From Sediminibacillus terrae (GTDB lineage Bacteria; Bacillota; Bacilli; Bacillales; Amphibacillaceae): a stretch of DNA of 64,000 nt. Made by a program: the position numbers and the translations under genes. The first letter of the stretch is position 1, and each line of letters starts with the position of its first letter. Positions 34,289-48,169 of this stretch are shown in pieces. The DNA lies in contig NZ_VZDQ01000025.1 in NCBI RefSeq assembly GCF_009602435.1, positions 62,001 to 126,000 of the forward strand, read 5' to 3'. Below the pieces are notes generated by a model. It had not been told where the DNA came from. It made no database searches and worked only from the letters and a program-made list of their open reading frames with translations.

Positions 34289-36257
34289 ACCACAAAAACG
34301 TTTTTTGATTCTTGGTGAGGTATTTACTGATGTGCATTTAGACATTTCGCAATCACCATTAAGGCTTGGTGGTATATTCCATAGTGCAAGAGCTTTTAGT
34401 GCCATTAATTGTGATTATGCTTTAGCCGCTATAGCACCTAGATATTTATATGAAAATGTTCAAAAATTTGGGAATGAATTGAATGCACAACAAACTTTTA
34501 TTGTGGGCGAAATAAACGGGGCTCCAAACATCATGAACATTCAAGAATCTGCAGAGAATGGAGACCAAGGTTATAATGATATATTAAGGGGGGAGGCTGA
34601 AGTCGCGGTTTACCATCAGCAACTAATCCAAATTATTGAAGAGTACAAACCATCAGATATATTAATTTATCCAGGCAAATACAGTATTGAACATACTTTT
34701 CCTGCGTTCGAAAATTTTAATGGGAATCTACACATTGATGTTCAATATGGGATTAAGTCCCTTGAAAAAATGATTTCATATAATTTCAAGTTTAGTACAA
34801 TCATTCTTTCAACTTCATCAACATTGTTTGAACAATACAACTTCTCAGTGACAAATTTAGTCGGCTCTACGCTAGGGGCAAACACAAATTCTTTTTTACT
34901 AAAAGAAAATAGAGGTGGTTCAACTTATTACGATACAAAAGAACAAACATGGCAAGAAGCACCAGCGTTTAAAACTGAGACAGTCCACTCAGTTGGGGTT
35001 GGTGATTGTTTTAATGCCGTTTTTTTATCTCAACAAGGTCAAAGAACAAACGGATTAGCATTAAAAATTGCTTCCTATATTGCAATGCTTTATGCCAGTA
35101 CTTTTGTTTTTGAGGAATTTAAGGATCTAATTTTAAATTTAAATTTTAATGATATTGAAAAACTTCCTGCGAAAAGATTATCGTGGGGGGAAAGGGAAAA
35201 GCATCATATCTATATAGCAGGTCCTGATTTTCCAGATATTGATACCAGATTAATTGAAGAATTGCATGATAACTTAAAATATCACAACTTTATTCCACAC
35301 AGGCCTGTGGTTGAAAATGGCATAATTACTGGTAGTGAACCAGAGGAGCAACAACAGGTAGCATTTCAAAAAGATATAGCTTTGCTTGAAAAGTCTTCTG
35401 TTTTGATCGCGGTAATATTAAATGATGATCCTGGAACCTATGTAGAGATAGGTTACATGGCTAAAAGCGGTAAACCTGTAATTGTATTTGATCCCTATAA
35501 ACAAGTTAGAAATCTGTTCCTCAAGAAATCTGCAGATTTTATTGTGCACTCCATGAATGAGTTGATTGACACAGTGTTTAGTGTATTGGGAAAAAAAGAC
35601 TTTGATCCGATTGAAAAGTATGACGCACTCCTACTTGCTTCCGGGGGATTAGATTCAACTGTCTTAGCATATAAATTACTAGCAGAAGGTAAAAAAATAA
35701 TGCCTGTCTTCCTCAGGTATGGTCAGCATTTTGCGGACACCGAATTTAATACATTATTAGATGTTTTGCCGCCAAAATTGCTATCTCATATAAAAGTGAT
35801 TAACATAGAGGACATATTTAAAGGTTCAAAGTCAAGAATGATAAAAGAACCCAATTTATGGTTAGATGAGGTCAGTGCCGACGACTTATATCTACCTTAT
35901 AGGAACCTATTATTTTTATCAATTGCTTCATCAGTCGCACAGACAATGGGAATAGGGGAAGTTTATTCAGCGTTTATTAATTCTAACCATGCTAAAGAAA
36001 TAGATTGTTCAAAGGAGTTTTTTGATAAATTATCTGGAATGCTTTCCGAATATGGAACTGTACAAATAGAAATGCCTTTTAGAGACTTTTCCAAAGCAGA
36101 TGTCATTAAGCTGGGGATCGATTTAGATGTTCCAATTGCACACACATATTCTTGCCAAGCAAATAGTACAACCCCATGTGGCGTTTGCCCAAATTGTGTG
36201 GATAGGCTTGCTGGCTTTGAATCTTTTCAAGAAACTAATATAAACTCTGGTCGTTGA
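34275..36257 (+). CDS. PfkB-like / deoxyribosyltransferase-like / QueC-like triple fusion
   Basis: 660 residues. Residues ~8-295 resemble a PfkB sugar/nucleoside kinase and keep the C-terminal 'VHSVGVGDCFNAVFL' (GxGD anion hole with catalytic Asp). Residues ~310-435 resemble nucleoside 2-deoxyribosyltransferases ('HIYIAGPDFPDID', 'VVENGIITGSEPEEQQ', 'DPGTYVEIGYMAKSGKPV'). Residues ~449-650 are QueC-like: ATP-binding SGGLDS, 'LPYRNLLFLSIA', 'FRDFSKADVIKLG', and a zinc site C-x7-C-x2-C-x2-C (CQANSTTPCGVCPNC). QueC makes preQ0 from carboxy-deazaguanine; no other queuosine genes are near. ATG 34275 is 6 nt after GGAGGTGG. It probably performs a fused nucleobase chemistry. Confidence 0.9.
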   Translation: MHMNEPQKRFLILGEVFTDVHLDISQSPLRLGGIFHSARAFSAINCDYALAAIAPRYLYENVQKFGNELNAQQTFIVGEINGAPNIMNIQESAENGDQGYNDILRGEAEVAVYHQQLIQIIEEYKPSDILIYPGKYSIEHTFPAFENFNGNLHIDVQYGIKSLEKMISYNFKFSTIILSTSSTLFEQYNFSVTNLVGSTLGANTNSFLLKENRGGSTYYDTKEQTWQEAPAFKTETVHSVGVGDCFNAVFLSQQGQRTNGLALKIASYIAMLYASTFVFEEFKDLILNLNFNDIEKLPAKRLSWGEREKHHIYIAGPDFPDIDTRLIEELHDNLKYHNFIPHRPVVENGIITGSEPEEQQQVAFQKDIALLEKSSVLIAVILNDDPGTYVEIGYMAKSGKPVIVFDPYKQVRNLFLKKSADFIVHSMNELIDTVFSVLGKKDFDPIEKYDALLLASGGLDSTVLAYKLLAEGKKIMPVFLRYGQHFADTEFNTLLDVLPPKLLSHIKVINIEDIFKGSKSRMIKEPNLWLDEVSADDLYLPYRNLLFLSIASSVAQTMGIGEVYSAFINSNHAKEIDCSKEFFDKLSGMLSEYGTVQIEMPFRDFSKADVIKLGIDLDVPIAHTYSCQANSTTPCGVCPNCVDRLAGFESFQETNINSGR

Positions 36258-36455
36258 AACGGGTGTTTTTAACATTTTTCTAATTGTTTAATGGTACGAA
36301 GACTGAGGGCTTACATGCAATATTTGTATTGTATGGAAAAAAACAATACGAAAATAGAAGAGTAACTCCGTACAAGTTTTTGACTTTGGCCCAACAAGTT
36401 CAAGAGAAGTAAAAGACAAAGCCGAGTCAATCAACAAAATTTTCAAAAAAATACT

Positions 36456-36484
36456 TTGACATCATTTATGTAAGCGATTACAAT
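36456..36484 (+). promoter_or_regulatory. hut operon promoter with embedded cre box
   Basis: -35 TTGACA (36456-36461) and -10 TACAAT (36479-36484), 17-bp spacing. A catabolite-responsive element, TGTAAGCGATTACA (36469-36482), overlaps the spacer and -10, matching the cre consensus, so CcpA repression is expected. Confidence 0.88.
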
Positions 36485-36523
36485 AATGGTAGTTCTTTAG
36501 ATATTAGAAGAGAGTGATCGAAC

Positions 36524-36976
36524 TTGCTTTTACAGGTTGACCGAAGAATTGGCAAGCAGGCGATGTTGTTGGTATTAAATGAACAATTTGAAAACGATCC
36601 TGAGTTTAATAAGCAAATTGAGCGTCAAAAGTGGCAGTTTTGTACAGGGAAAGTAGGTTCGATGGATTCACATAAGGTCGTTGCAGCTATCGAAACAGCG
36701 GCGAAAAGAAACGGTATTATCAAGGCCGATCTTTACAGGGAATTGCACGCTTTGTACCATGCGATCATCGAAGCGCTTCACGGTGTGACCCGCGGGCAAG
36801 TCCAGTTGGGTACAATATTACGGACGGTCGGGTTAAGATTCGCGCTTGTGCGGGGAAACCCGTACGACAACGAAGAAGAAGGCGAATGGTTGGCCATTGC
36901 GCTTTATGGAACGATTGGTGCTCCTGTCAAGGGATTGGAGCACGAAACCATTGGATTGGGAATCAATCACATATAA
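36524..36976 (+). CDS. hutP: Hut operon antiterminator HutP
   Basis: 150 residues, close to B. subtilis HutP (148). Conserved parts are '[18 protein letters not shown]' and the His-rich metal/histidine region '[25 protein letters not shown]', ending '[14 protein letters not shown]'. HutP binds L-histidine and Mg2+, then UAG-rich RNA, and prevents terminator formation in front of hutH. The exact target is visible downstream. Start TTG 36524 follows AGAGAGTGAT. Confidence 0.94.
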   Translation: MLLQVDRRIGKQAMLLVLNEQFENDPEFNKQIERQKWQFCTGKVGSMDSHKVVAAIETAAKRNGIIKADLYRELHALYHAIIEALHGVTRGQVQLGTILRTVGLRFALVRGNPYDNEEEGEWLAIALYGTIGAPVKGLEHETIGLGINHI

Positions 36977-36978
36977 TG

Positions 36979-37002
36979 TAGCCCATAGATATTAGCCAAT
37001 AG
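36979..37002 (+). promoter_or_regulatory. HutP RNA-binding site (four UAG triplets)
   Basis: UAG at 36979, 36986, 36993 and 37000, each separated by exactly four nucleotides (CCCA, AUAU, CCAA). HutP recognises UAG triplets spaced by 4 nt. The last triplet abuts the terminator stem. Confidence 0.9.
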
Positions 37003-37049
37003 GGGGCTGTACCGAAGAAATCAAATTTTCTTCGGTACAGCCCCTTTTT
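37003..37049 (+). terminator. HutP-controlled terminator before hutH
   Basis: 18-bp stem GGGGCTGTACCGAAGAAA (37003-37020) / TTTCTTCGGTACAGCCCC (37027-37044), 6-nt loop, then TTTTT. Confidence 0.93.
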
Positions 37050-37086
37050 ATATCCACTTTATTACTGTAAAGGAAAGGAGCATACA

Positions 37087-38613
37087 ATGATTACATTGGA
37101 AGGACATTCATTAACGTTAGATGATGTCAAACAAGTTTTGTACGATCAGGAAAAAGTGCAGGCTTCAAAAGAGAGCTGGAAATGTGTCAGCAAAAGCCGC
37201 CAAGCAGTAGAGAATGTAGTCAACGAAGGAAAAACCGTATACGGAATCAACACCGGATTCGGAAAGATGAGTGACGTGTTAATCGAAAAAGGAGATGTCG
37301 AAGAACTGCAATTGAATTTGATTCGCAGCCATGCCTGCGGTGTCGGCGAACCGTTTTCCGAAATCGTCAGCCGTGCCATGGTATTGCTTAGGGCGAATGC
37401 GCTTCTGAAGGGATATTCGGGTGTAAGAAAACAACTGATAGAAAAACTGTTAGCTTTACTGAATGAGCATGTTCATCCCGTTGTTCCCCAACAAGGTTCA
37501 CTTGGAGCCAGCGGTGACCTTGCTCCTCTTTCACACTTGGCATTGGTTTTAATCGGGGAAGGGGAAGTGTTTTATAAAGGTGAGAGAATGCCGACAATGA
37601 AAGCTTTTGGCACTGTCGGACTTACGCCGATTACATTAACCGCGAAAGAAGGCCTGGCTCTGATTAATGGTACGCAAGCCATGACAGCGGTGGGAGTCGT
37701 TTCTTATTTGGAAGCGGAAAAACTCGCACTGCAAACCGAAGCGGCTGCTTCCATGACGATGGAAGGGTTACGCGGGATCATTGATGCGTTTGACGAAGAT
37801 ATCCATTTCGCAAGAGGGTACCCGGAACAAGTTGACGTGGCAGCACGGATGCGTCGATATCTAGATGGAAGCAATCTTATTACCAGGCAAGGGGAAATCC
37901 GGGTCCAGGATGCTTATTCACTACGCTGTATTCCTCAGGTACATGGCGCAACATGGCAAACCCTTAACTATGTAAAGGATAAGCTCGAAATCGAAATCAA
38001 TGCGGCCACAGACAATCCACTCATTTTTGAAGGCGGCCAGAAAATCATCTCAGGCGGCAATTTTCACGGCCAGCCGATTGCATTGGCCATGGACTTTTTA
38101 GGGATTGCAGTTGCCGAGCTTGCCAACATTTCGGAACGCCGTATTGAACGGCTAGTCAATCCCCAGTTAAACGATTTGCCGGCGTTTTTAAGCGCTAAGC
38201 CGGGGCTGGAATCTGGAGCGATGATCATGCAATACAGCGCGGCTTCCCTCGTGTCTGAAAACAAAACACTTGCACATCCAGCCAGCGTCGACTCGATTCC
38301 GTCATCAGCTAACCAGGAAGACCACGTCAGCATGGGAACGATCGCGGCCAGACACGCTATGCAAATCATTGCCAATACAAGAAGAGTTGTAGCGATTGAA
38401 ATGATCTGTGCATTACAGGCTTCAGAGTTTCGGGGTGTCCAACACATGGCCCCACGAACACAGAGGATATACCGGAAAGGGCGCGAGATTGTCCAATCCA
38501 TAACAAAGGACCGTGCCTTTTCAAAAGATATTGAGTCTGTTGCATTATGGATGAAACAAGGAAATTGGGATTCGATTTTACATCCAGTAAGTGAAGAAAA
38601 ACAATTCATATAA
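37087..38613 (+). CDS. hutH: Histidine ammonia-lyase
   Basis: 508 residues. Deaminates L-histidine to urocanate. The autocatalytic MIO cofactor forms from the Ala-Ser-Gly in '[17 protein letters not shown]', and '[10 protein letters not shown]' is the other family mark. ATG 37087 follows AAAGGAGCATACA. First enzyme of the operon, directly after the regulated terminator; 14 nt separate it from hutU. Confidence 0.97.
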   Translation: MITLEGHSLTLDDVKQVLYDQEKVQASKESWKCVSKSRQAVENVVNEGKTVYGINTGFGKMSDVLIEKGDVEELQLNLIRSHACGVGEPFSEIVSRAMVLLRANALLKGYSGVRKQLIEKLLALLNEHVHPVVPQQGSLGASGDLAPLSHLALVLIGEGEVFYKGERMPTMKAFGTVGLTPITLTAKEGLALINGTQAMTAVGVVSYLEAEKLALQTEAAASMTMEGLRGIIDAFDEDIHFARGYPEQVDVAARMRRYLDGSNLITRQGEIRVQDAYSLRCIPQVHGATWQTLNYVKDKLEIEINAATDNPLIFEGGQKIISGGNFHGQPIALAMDFLGIAVAELANISERRIERLVNPQLNDLPAFLSAKPGLESGAMIMQYSAASLVSENKTLAHPASVDSIPSSANQEDHVSMGTIAARHAMQIIANTRRVVAIEMICALQASEFRGVQHMAPRTQRIYRKGREIVQSITKDRAFSKDIESVALWMKQGNWDSILHPVSEEKQFI

Positions 38614-38627
38614 AGGGAGAGATGGTC

Positions 38628-42573
<3,946 letters not shown>

Positions 42574-42574
<1 letters not shown>

Positions 42575-43893
42575 TGGAATGGGTTGTTATTATTTCAGTT
42601 CTTGTTCTCATCGCATTAAGTTTAATGCGGGTGAATGTCATATTTGCCATTATTGTAGCTGCTGAGACAGCCGGACTGCTGACCGGTCTCTCCTTGACAG
42701 AGACAACGAATCTCATGATTTCCGGCATGGGCGGGTTGGCCGATACCGCATTAAGCTATATTTTGTTGGGGATTTTCGCTGTAATGATCGGTTTTTCCGG
42801 GATCGTCGGTTTTTTGGTGAAAAGACTTGTAAAACTAATAAGCGGAAAACGTTCGATCCTTTTACTAGTGATTGCCGGAGCAGCATGTTTATCTCAGAAT
42901 GTCGTACCAGTCCATATTGCGTTTATTCCAATACTTATTCCACCGTTGTTGCATCTGTTTGACAAGATGAAGGTGGACCGACGCGGTGTGGCAGCGGCGT
43001 TGACTTTTGGTCTGAAAGCACCTTATTTGACGATACCAGCTGGTTTTGGGTTGATTTTTCAGGGAATCATCGTAAGTGAAATGTCTGCTAATGGCATGGA
43101 CGTAGCACTTTCAACTGTTACAAAAGCGATGATCCTTCCGGGTGTTGGTATGGTTGCCGGTTTACTATTTGCCATATTTATTACCTACAGAAAAGACAGG
43201 GAACTTAGTGCAATAAGTGATTCCCCGTTAGCAGAAGGGGAGATTGCTGCGTCGGTGGAACACGAACAACTTGTGTTTTCAAAACATCATTTCCTTACAT
43301 TAATAGCTATTGCCGCCGCCCTCGTTGTTCAATTGATTACCGAGTCTCTGGTTTTGGGGGCGCTCACAGGAATTGTTTTCATGTTCGCCCTCGTTGTCGT
43401 TCCGTTTAGAGACGGGGATCGTTTTGTGAACGAAGGTATTCATATGATGGGGATGATTGCATTTGTCATGCTGATTGCTTCAGGTTATGCAAAGGTCTTG
43501 ACAGATACAGGCGCAATCAAAGCACTTGTTACTTCAGCCTCCCAGTTTCTGGGCACCAGTCATCTTGTTATTGCGGTGGTGATGTTGCTTGTTGGGCTAT
43601 TGGTAACGATAGGGATCGGCTCTTCCTTCGGCACCATTCCGATTATTGCAGCGCTGTTCGTGCCGATTTGTTTGGAAGTCGGTTTTTCACCGATGGCTAC
43701 TGCGGCTTTGATTGGAACGGCTGCAGGATTGGGAGATGCAGGCTCGCCGGCTTCCGATAGTACGTTAGGTCCCACCTCTGGGTTGAATGCGGATGGAAAA
43801 CACCACCATATATGGGATACATGTGTACCGACATTCATGCATTACAACACCCCTCTGTTTATTTTTGGTGTGCTGGCTGCTGTGGTGCTATAA
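42574..43893 (+). CDS. YuiF-like transporter, probable histidine permease
   Basis: 439 residues with about 11-12 hydrophobic segments. The sequence ('GIFAVMIGFSGIVGFLVKRL', 'ACLSQNVVPVHIAFIPILIP', 'GTAAGLGDAGSPASDSTLG') matches the Na+/H+ antiporter-like family that includes B. subtilis YuiF, several members of which are now linked to amino-acid transport. It is the last gene of the hut operon (stop/start overlap TAATG with hutG), the place of hutM in B. subtilis, so histidine uptake is likely. No hutM-type APC permease is nearby. Confidence 0.85.
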
Positions 43894-44239
43894 CGAAATC
43901 CCACTAGATCAAGTCCTTCCGTCTATTTGCTTGATTTGCATCCGGACTGTTTATTCCGTTCGATGAAGAAACTGGACATTACGCCTCCATTCACAAGGGG
44001 TCGGTTCCATGAAGCCAACAAACATTCTAAACAGGTTTGTTGGCTTTTTTCATACAATAATTCTTTTCATGCTAAAAAAGCAAAGAAGATAAGGTATGTC
44101 AGAAAGCAAGCCTGATGTAAACCGTGCATAACCTAAAGCGATAAGATAATTACGACAACGTTTCACAAAACTCTTTCAAATCAGTGGAAACATGAAAGAG
44201 TACGTGACCTTATAAAAAAATCTTTAATAAAATTCACTA
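43894..44239. other. Intergenic region after the hut operon
   Basis: Contains the operon terminator (44012-44050) and AT-rich sequence before the convergent monooxygenase gene. No gene is supported. Confidence 0.6.
44012..44050 (+). terminator. hut operon terminator
   Basis: AAGCCAACAAAC (44012-44023) / GTTTGTTGGCTT (44035-44046), then TTTT. Confidence 0.9.
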
Positions 44240-45694
44240 TTATTCATCCGTTTCCAATCCTAAAAAACCACCGACTTCCTTCACATAACCAGCAAGTGGA
44301 TAGGCTTTGTACAGGCGGCTTGATAATCGGATCGGGTCTCCAAAAAAGTACCTTTCAAATTGAGTTTGTCTCGTTCCGAACGAACTCATGGTCAGGTCCC
44401 AGGCCAACCGGAATATTTTCACCCGGTCCTCTGCGTTCTTCGTTGCGGCTTGGAGATACTGATCGATGTCAGATCGGATCGAGGAATGAAAGGCGTTTTC
44501 CGTAGGTAATCCAACCAGTCCGCTGGCCCCGATTAATTGAACAATTTCAGTGAAGCGAGGATAAATTTTGGGAAAGATGTTATTGGCAACCTGCAGTGGA
44601 ACATCACTTGGACGCATGGTCCCCCACTTATCCAAAGCTGCATCGTTTTCTGCCTTCTCCAATAGAGCATTCATTGTTTCAAGACCAACGATGATTTCTG
44701 ACAGCTTATCTTGGATATGTTGATACTCGCTCACATTGATTGTTTGTACGAGAAGCTCCGCCAGCCCTAGAAAGAATTCGGTTTTGACAATTCGTCTGAT
44801 CAAGGATTGATGGGCTGTAAAAGTATGAAAAGAATTTTGGGATGAGAATTCAGCGGCTGCAACTCCATTGTCATAATAAAATACCCGATTCCACGGTACG
44901 AATACATTGTCGAATACAAGGATGGTATCCATCTCTTCGAATCGAGAGCTTAAAGGGTGATTGAAAAGGGACTCCCCGCCCACAAATGACTCTCTGCAAA
45001 TAAACTTTAAACCTTTCGTATCTGACGGAATGGAGAAGGCAAAAGCTTCATTTTCATCCAGTAAAAAATTAGGAGTACTAGTAACTAGCACTTCGTCGGT
45101 CAACCCGCCTTGAGTAGCTAAAAGGCGTGCGCCTTTAATAATTATTCCTTCTTCGTTTCGATCAATCACCCGGGCGACGATGGGTTCTTCCTCAGAGGAC
45201 TCAGAGTAGGTAATGGAACGATTTACTTGAGGGGTGACAAATGTATGGGTGAACGAAAGGTCTTTTTCCATAGCCATTTCATGTAAGGATCGGATATTCT
45301 CTGGAAAACAATTGACTTTTCCTTTTAACAGAGGAGATGAGGAAGCGAAGCTCATCACAGCGGAATTGAGATAATCAGGACTTCTTCCCATAAAGCCCTT
45401 CGTTTTCCTGGCCCAATGCTCACTTACTTTTCGTCTTTTGATTAAGTCCTCTTTTGTTTTGGGCTGCAAGAAAGAAAGCCCGACAGCATCCCCTGTATTC
45501 GGTGAAAAGAAAGTCATTTCATCTTTCAATTCAGGGTCATGCTGCATATCATATAGGGAAGCCTTTGTCTGAAGGATTCCTTTGAATGCGGGGTGCTCAG
45601 AGATTTTTCCCTGAACCTTTTTTCCATCTAGCCAAATTTCAGTTTTCAGCGAATTGATGCGGTCAAGAAATTCTGCCCCCTTGATAGCTCCCAT
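44240..45694 (-). CDS. hpaB: HpaB-family flavin-dependent 4-hydroxyphenylacetate 3-monooxygenase
   Basis: 484 residues. The N-terminal 'FLDRINSLKTEIWLDGKKV', 'RSPDYLNSAVMSFASSS', 'FTHTFVTPQVNRSITYS', and C-terminal acyl-CoA-dehydrogenase-like helical domain ('QLIGASGLVGLPTENAF') match HpaB/HpaH oxygenases, which hydroxylate 4-hydroxyphenylacetate using FADH2 and O2. A reductase (HpaC) is not visible nearby, so a housekeeping flavin reductase may serve it. The start (MGAIKGAEF, 45694) follows GGGAGTG; the frame to 45751 lacks a site. Exact phenolic substrate not determined. Confidence 0.86.
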   Translation of the reverse strand: MGAIKGAEFLDRINSLKTEIWLDGKKVQGKISEHPAFKGILQTKASLYDMQHDPELKDEMTFFSPNTGDAVGLSFLQPKTKEDLIKRRKVSEHWARKTKGFMGRSPDYLNSAVMSFASSSPLLKGKVNCFPENIRSLHEMAMEKDLSFTHTFVTPQVNRSITYSESSEEEPIVARVIDRNEEGIIIKGARLLATQGGLTDEVLVTSTPNFLLDENEAFAFSIPSDTKGLKFICRESFVGGESLFNHPLSSRFEEMDTILVFDNVFVPWNRVFYYDNGVAAAEFSSQNSFHTFTAHQSLIRRIVKTEFFLGLAELLVQTINVSEYQHIQDKLSEIIVGLETMNALLEKAENDAALDKWGTMRPSDVPLQVANNIFPKIYPRFTEIVQLIGASGLVGLPTENAFHSSIRSDIDQYLQAATKNAEDRVKIFRLAWDLTMSSFGTRQTQFERYFFGDPIRLSSRLYKAYPLAGYVKEVGGFLGLETDE

Positions 45695-46051
45695 AATAAC
45701 ACTCCCATATCCATTTACTTTTATAAGGACCTGTGGTTTTAACTTGCACAAGGGCCCTTTGTTTTTAAGTACAAAGTAAGGACTGGATAACAGGCGACAA
45801 ACCTTTCAAGGAAACCGTACAATTGTCCGGCGTGTACCAGTCCATATATCAATCAGTTGGGTAAAGCCAGAATCCTTTTCCATTTATGAGCCAAATATAC
45901 ATAGTCGATCTATAATATGCTGAAAAACAGTGGAAAGTTAAAAAGGGAGGACGAAAATCTATAGCGAAAATGATTCAGGACTTTTCAGATAGATAATGCC
46001 TTTTAGAACACCAATCATTTAGGTGAATATCCTGGTATGGGAGGTGTTTAT
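45695..46051. other. Divergent intergenic region
   Basis: Carries the promoters of two divergent genes. A long-range complementarity GACTGG(45781)/CCAGTC(45838) with GTACAA/TGTAC repeats is visible; no gene or clear operator could be assigned. Confidence 0.35.
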
Positions 46052-46759
46052 ATGAGAGAGTCGATCAAGCGGATAGCTCAACAGTTTATCGTTTCACACT
46101 TTCCTGAGTCAGATGTAGCTTTGTTAGGTGGAAGTGCTGTTTATGGAAATGTGACAACAGAATCGGATATTGACTTCATTATCATTGATGAAACAGAAAC
46201 ACCAAGACTTGAATGTTTTCATTTTCTAGGGTGGAAAATCGAAGCATTTATTTATACAGCTTTTTCTCTTGAGTTGGAATTTCAAACAGCTAGATATAAA
46301 GGGATGCCCACCATCCTTAAAATGTGTGCCGAAGGTGTACTTATAGAAGATAAACATGGGGATGGAAAGAAACTGCAAAGAGAGGCAAAAGAACTTTATG
46401 AACAGGGCCCGCAACTTTGGGATGAGGACAGAATAAATGCAGCGAGGTATCAGATCACAGATTATTTGTCAGACTTCAGAATTTCAGAGGATTTTGAAGA
46501 AAGTTTATTTATTTTAAATAAGTTGATCCATACGTTAACCGAACTGGTTTTAAGGGTGGACGGCAATTGGTTTGGGGAAGGGAAGTGGGTTGCTAGAAAC
46601 CTTAAATCATATGATAAAGATTTGTCTGATAAACTGGTTGAATATACAAAGGAATACGTGAAGACAGATGATAAAACGGGACTGATTTCATTCATTCAAT
46701 CTACACTTGATAGGTATGGTGGACAATTATTTGCTGGTTATAAAGGATTCTTTTTTTAG
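46052..46759 (+). CDS. Nucleotidyltransferase-fold protein
   Basis: 235 residues. The minimal nucleotidyltransferase motif is clear: 'LLGGSAVYGNVTTESDIDFIII' (GS-x-YG then DxD), as in polbeta-type and aminoglycoside-type transferases. The C-terminal half is helical and resembles substrate-binding parts of these enzymes. Start ATG 46052 is 6 nt after GGGAGGTG; the in-frame ATG 46037 lies upstream of that site. Substrate is not deducible, and it is not obviously an antibiotic-resistance enzyme. Confidence 0.78.
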   Translation: MRESIKRIAQQFIVSHFPESDVALLGGSAVYGNVTTESDIDFIIIDETETPRLECFHFLGWKIEAFIYTAFSLELEFQTARYKGMPTILKMCAEGVLIEDKHGDGKKLQREAKELYEQGPQLWDEDRINAARYQITDYLSDFRISEDFEESLFILNKLIHTLTELVLRVDGNWFGEGKWVARNLKSYDKDLSDKLVEYTKEYVKTDDKTGLISFIQSTLDRYGGQLFAGYKGFFF

Positions 46760-47020
46760 CTGTCTCTGTACAGGGCTTTGTGTTTGTCATAGGCATCTTT
46801 TTTGTGTCTATAAACAGGATGATTAAGTTTCTGCTTTCCGCTTAATCAGCCGAATCTCGTGAGTGCATGGAGTATATTTTAAATTTAAACATCATCGATT
46901 GAAAAAATAAAAATAAAAATCAATAAAATTAATTATTTAATTAAATATATAAACAATTTAAGTTTACATTATTAATTTTGTTGTATATAATCAAATTAAA
47001 CAAAAAGAAAGGAATCAGAT
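46760..47020. other. AT-rich region with promoter
   Basis: Very AT-rich, no gene. Its 3' end carries TTTACA (46963-46968) and TATAAT (46986-46991) at 17-bp spacing, the likely promoter of the DUF2089 operon. Confidence 0.75.
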
Positions 47021-47386
47021 ATGGCTCATCCACTACTTACAAATTGTCCTGTATGTTCTCAAAAACTCACGGTTACAAAACTGCATTGTGCACATTGCCA
47101 GACGACCATCGAGAACGAATTCGAGTTATTCAAGTTTGCTTCATTAACGAAAGAGCAGCTTCGTTTTGTTGAAGTTTTTCTCATATGCAGAGGCAATATT
47201 AAAGAGGTTGAAAAAGAACTTGGAATTTCCTACCCAACCGTTCGTGGCAAGCTGAATGACATTGCATCCGCATTGGGTTATGAACAAAAGAAGAAGAAGG
47301 AAGTAGACGAGAAAAAGGTCGTCATGATGCTGGAAAGGGGAGAAATCTCCGCAGATGAAGCAATCAAAATCTTAAAAGATGAATAG
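47021..47386 (+). CDS. DUF2089 family protein
   Basis: 121 residues. A zinc-ribbon start (CPVCSQKL...HCAHCQTTI) precedes a helix-turn-helix-like 'EKELGISYPTVRGKLNDIAS', and a C-terminal 'MLERGEISADEAIKILKD' that resembles SHOCT/anti-sigma helical modules. Such proteins are probable transcription regulators. It heads a three-gene operon with two genes that share the same 'VKAEDGTEVMV' type ending. ATG 47021 with AAAGGAATCAG site. Confidence 0.85.
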   Translation: MAHPLLTNCPVCSQKLTVTKLHCAHCQTTIENEFELFKFASLTKEQLRFVEVFLICRGNIKEVEKELGISYPTVRGKLNDIASALGYEQKKKKEVDEKKVVMMLERGEISADEAIKILKDE

Positions 47387-47398
47387 GAGGAATGTGAA

Positions 47399-47800
47399 AT
47401 GAAAAATGAGATTGAAAAAGTGTTGGCAATGGTCCAGGAAGGCCAGGTTGATGCGGAAAAGGGCGCTGAATTAATTCACGTTCTAAAAGAAAAGGAACAG
47501 AGCGCTTCGATTGAACCAAGTGAAACTTCCCAGAAGACTGCCGGCTTCATGGACAAAACATTAAAGATACGCGTCATCTCTACTGATAATGACAACGTAA
47601 ATGTAAACCTTCCGATCAAGCTGGTAAAGGTCGTTTTATCGGCCGGTCACAACATCGCTTCCAAGATTCCTCAGTCTGAACAATATGTGAAAGATATCGA
47701 TATCGATTTGATTTTAGAAGCAATCGAAAATGAACTGGACGGCCAAATTGTTGATGTGAAATCAGCAAACGGTGATACTGTCTCCGTAGTTATCGAGTAA
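47399..47800 (+). CDS. SHOCT-like / YvlB-related small protein
   Basis: 133 residues. The first ~30 residues ('IEKVLAMVQEGQVDAEKGAELI') form a helix-pair module like that ending the DUF2089 protein, followed by a linker and a domain starting 'KTLKIRVISTDNDNVNVNLPI' as in proteins adjoining DUF2089 genes. Twelve nt after the upstream gene with AGGAGGAATG. Function unknown; presumed partner of the DUF2089 regulator. Confidence 0.7.
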   Translation: MKNEIEKVLAMVQEGQVDAEKGAELIHVLKEKEQSASIEPSETSQKTAGFMDKTLKIRVISTDNDNVNVNLPIKLVKVVLSAGHNIASKIPQSEQYVKDIDIDLILEAIENELDGQIVDVKSANGDTVSVVIE

Positions 47801-47812
47801 AGGGTGCAGAAC

Positions 47813-48094
47813 ATGCTACATGTAAAGGTGAAAACAGATGAAGCAAAATTCACGATACCTGTTCCTTATGTTCTCTTAAACGTAGGTGTTTCCATTTTCA
47901 CCTCGAAACTGTTGATTCGGTATGCAAACAAATGGTCTAAACCTCATCTGGAAAAGAAAAATATATCTTTTACCATTCCCTCCGTAGATAAAACAGAACT
48001 CAAGCGTATTATCAAAGAACTGAAAAAGAATAAAGGTCTAGAGTTGGTTAACGTGAAAGCTGAAGATGGGACGGAAGTGATGGTGAGATTGTAG
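47813..48094 (+). CDS. Conserved small protein of the DUF2089 operon
   Basis: 93 residues: 'MLHVKVKTDEAKFTIPVPYV' start, a hydrophobic middle, then 'ELKRIIKELKKNKGLELVNV' and 'DGTEVMVRL'. It shares the C-terminal theme of the preceding gene, suggesting duplication. ATG 47813 is chosen after AAAGGGTG (47799-47806). A decayed copy of its 3' end and downstream DNA lies at about 55817-55940. Function unknown. Confidence 0.68.
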   Translation: MLHVKVKTDEAKFTIPVPYVLLNVGVSIFTSKLLIRYANKWSKPHLEKKNISFTIPSVDKTELKRIIKELKKNKGLELVNVKAEDGTEVMVRL

Positions 48095-48142
48095 AAACGA
48101 GGTGAATTCCTGTGTTTCAGGATGTCGATATTTATTATGAGT

Positions 48143-48169
48143 AGGGACGGGGACTAATACCTCGTCCCT
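48143..48169 (+). terminator. Probable terminator of the DUF2089 operon
   Basis: AGGGACG (48143-48149) / CGTCCCT (48163-48169), 13-nt loop, moderately T-rich tail. Confidence 0.55.
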
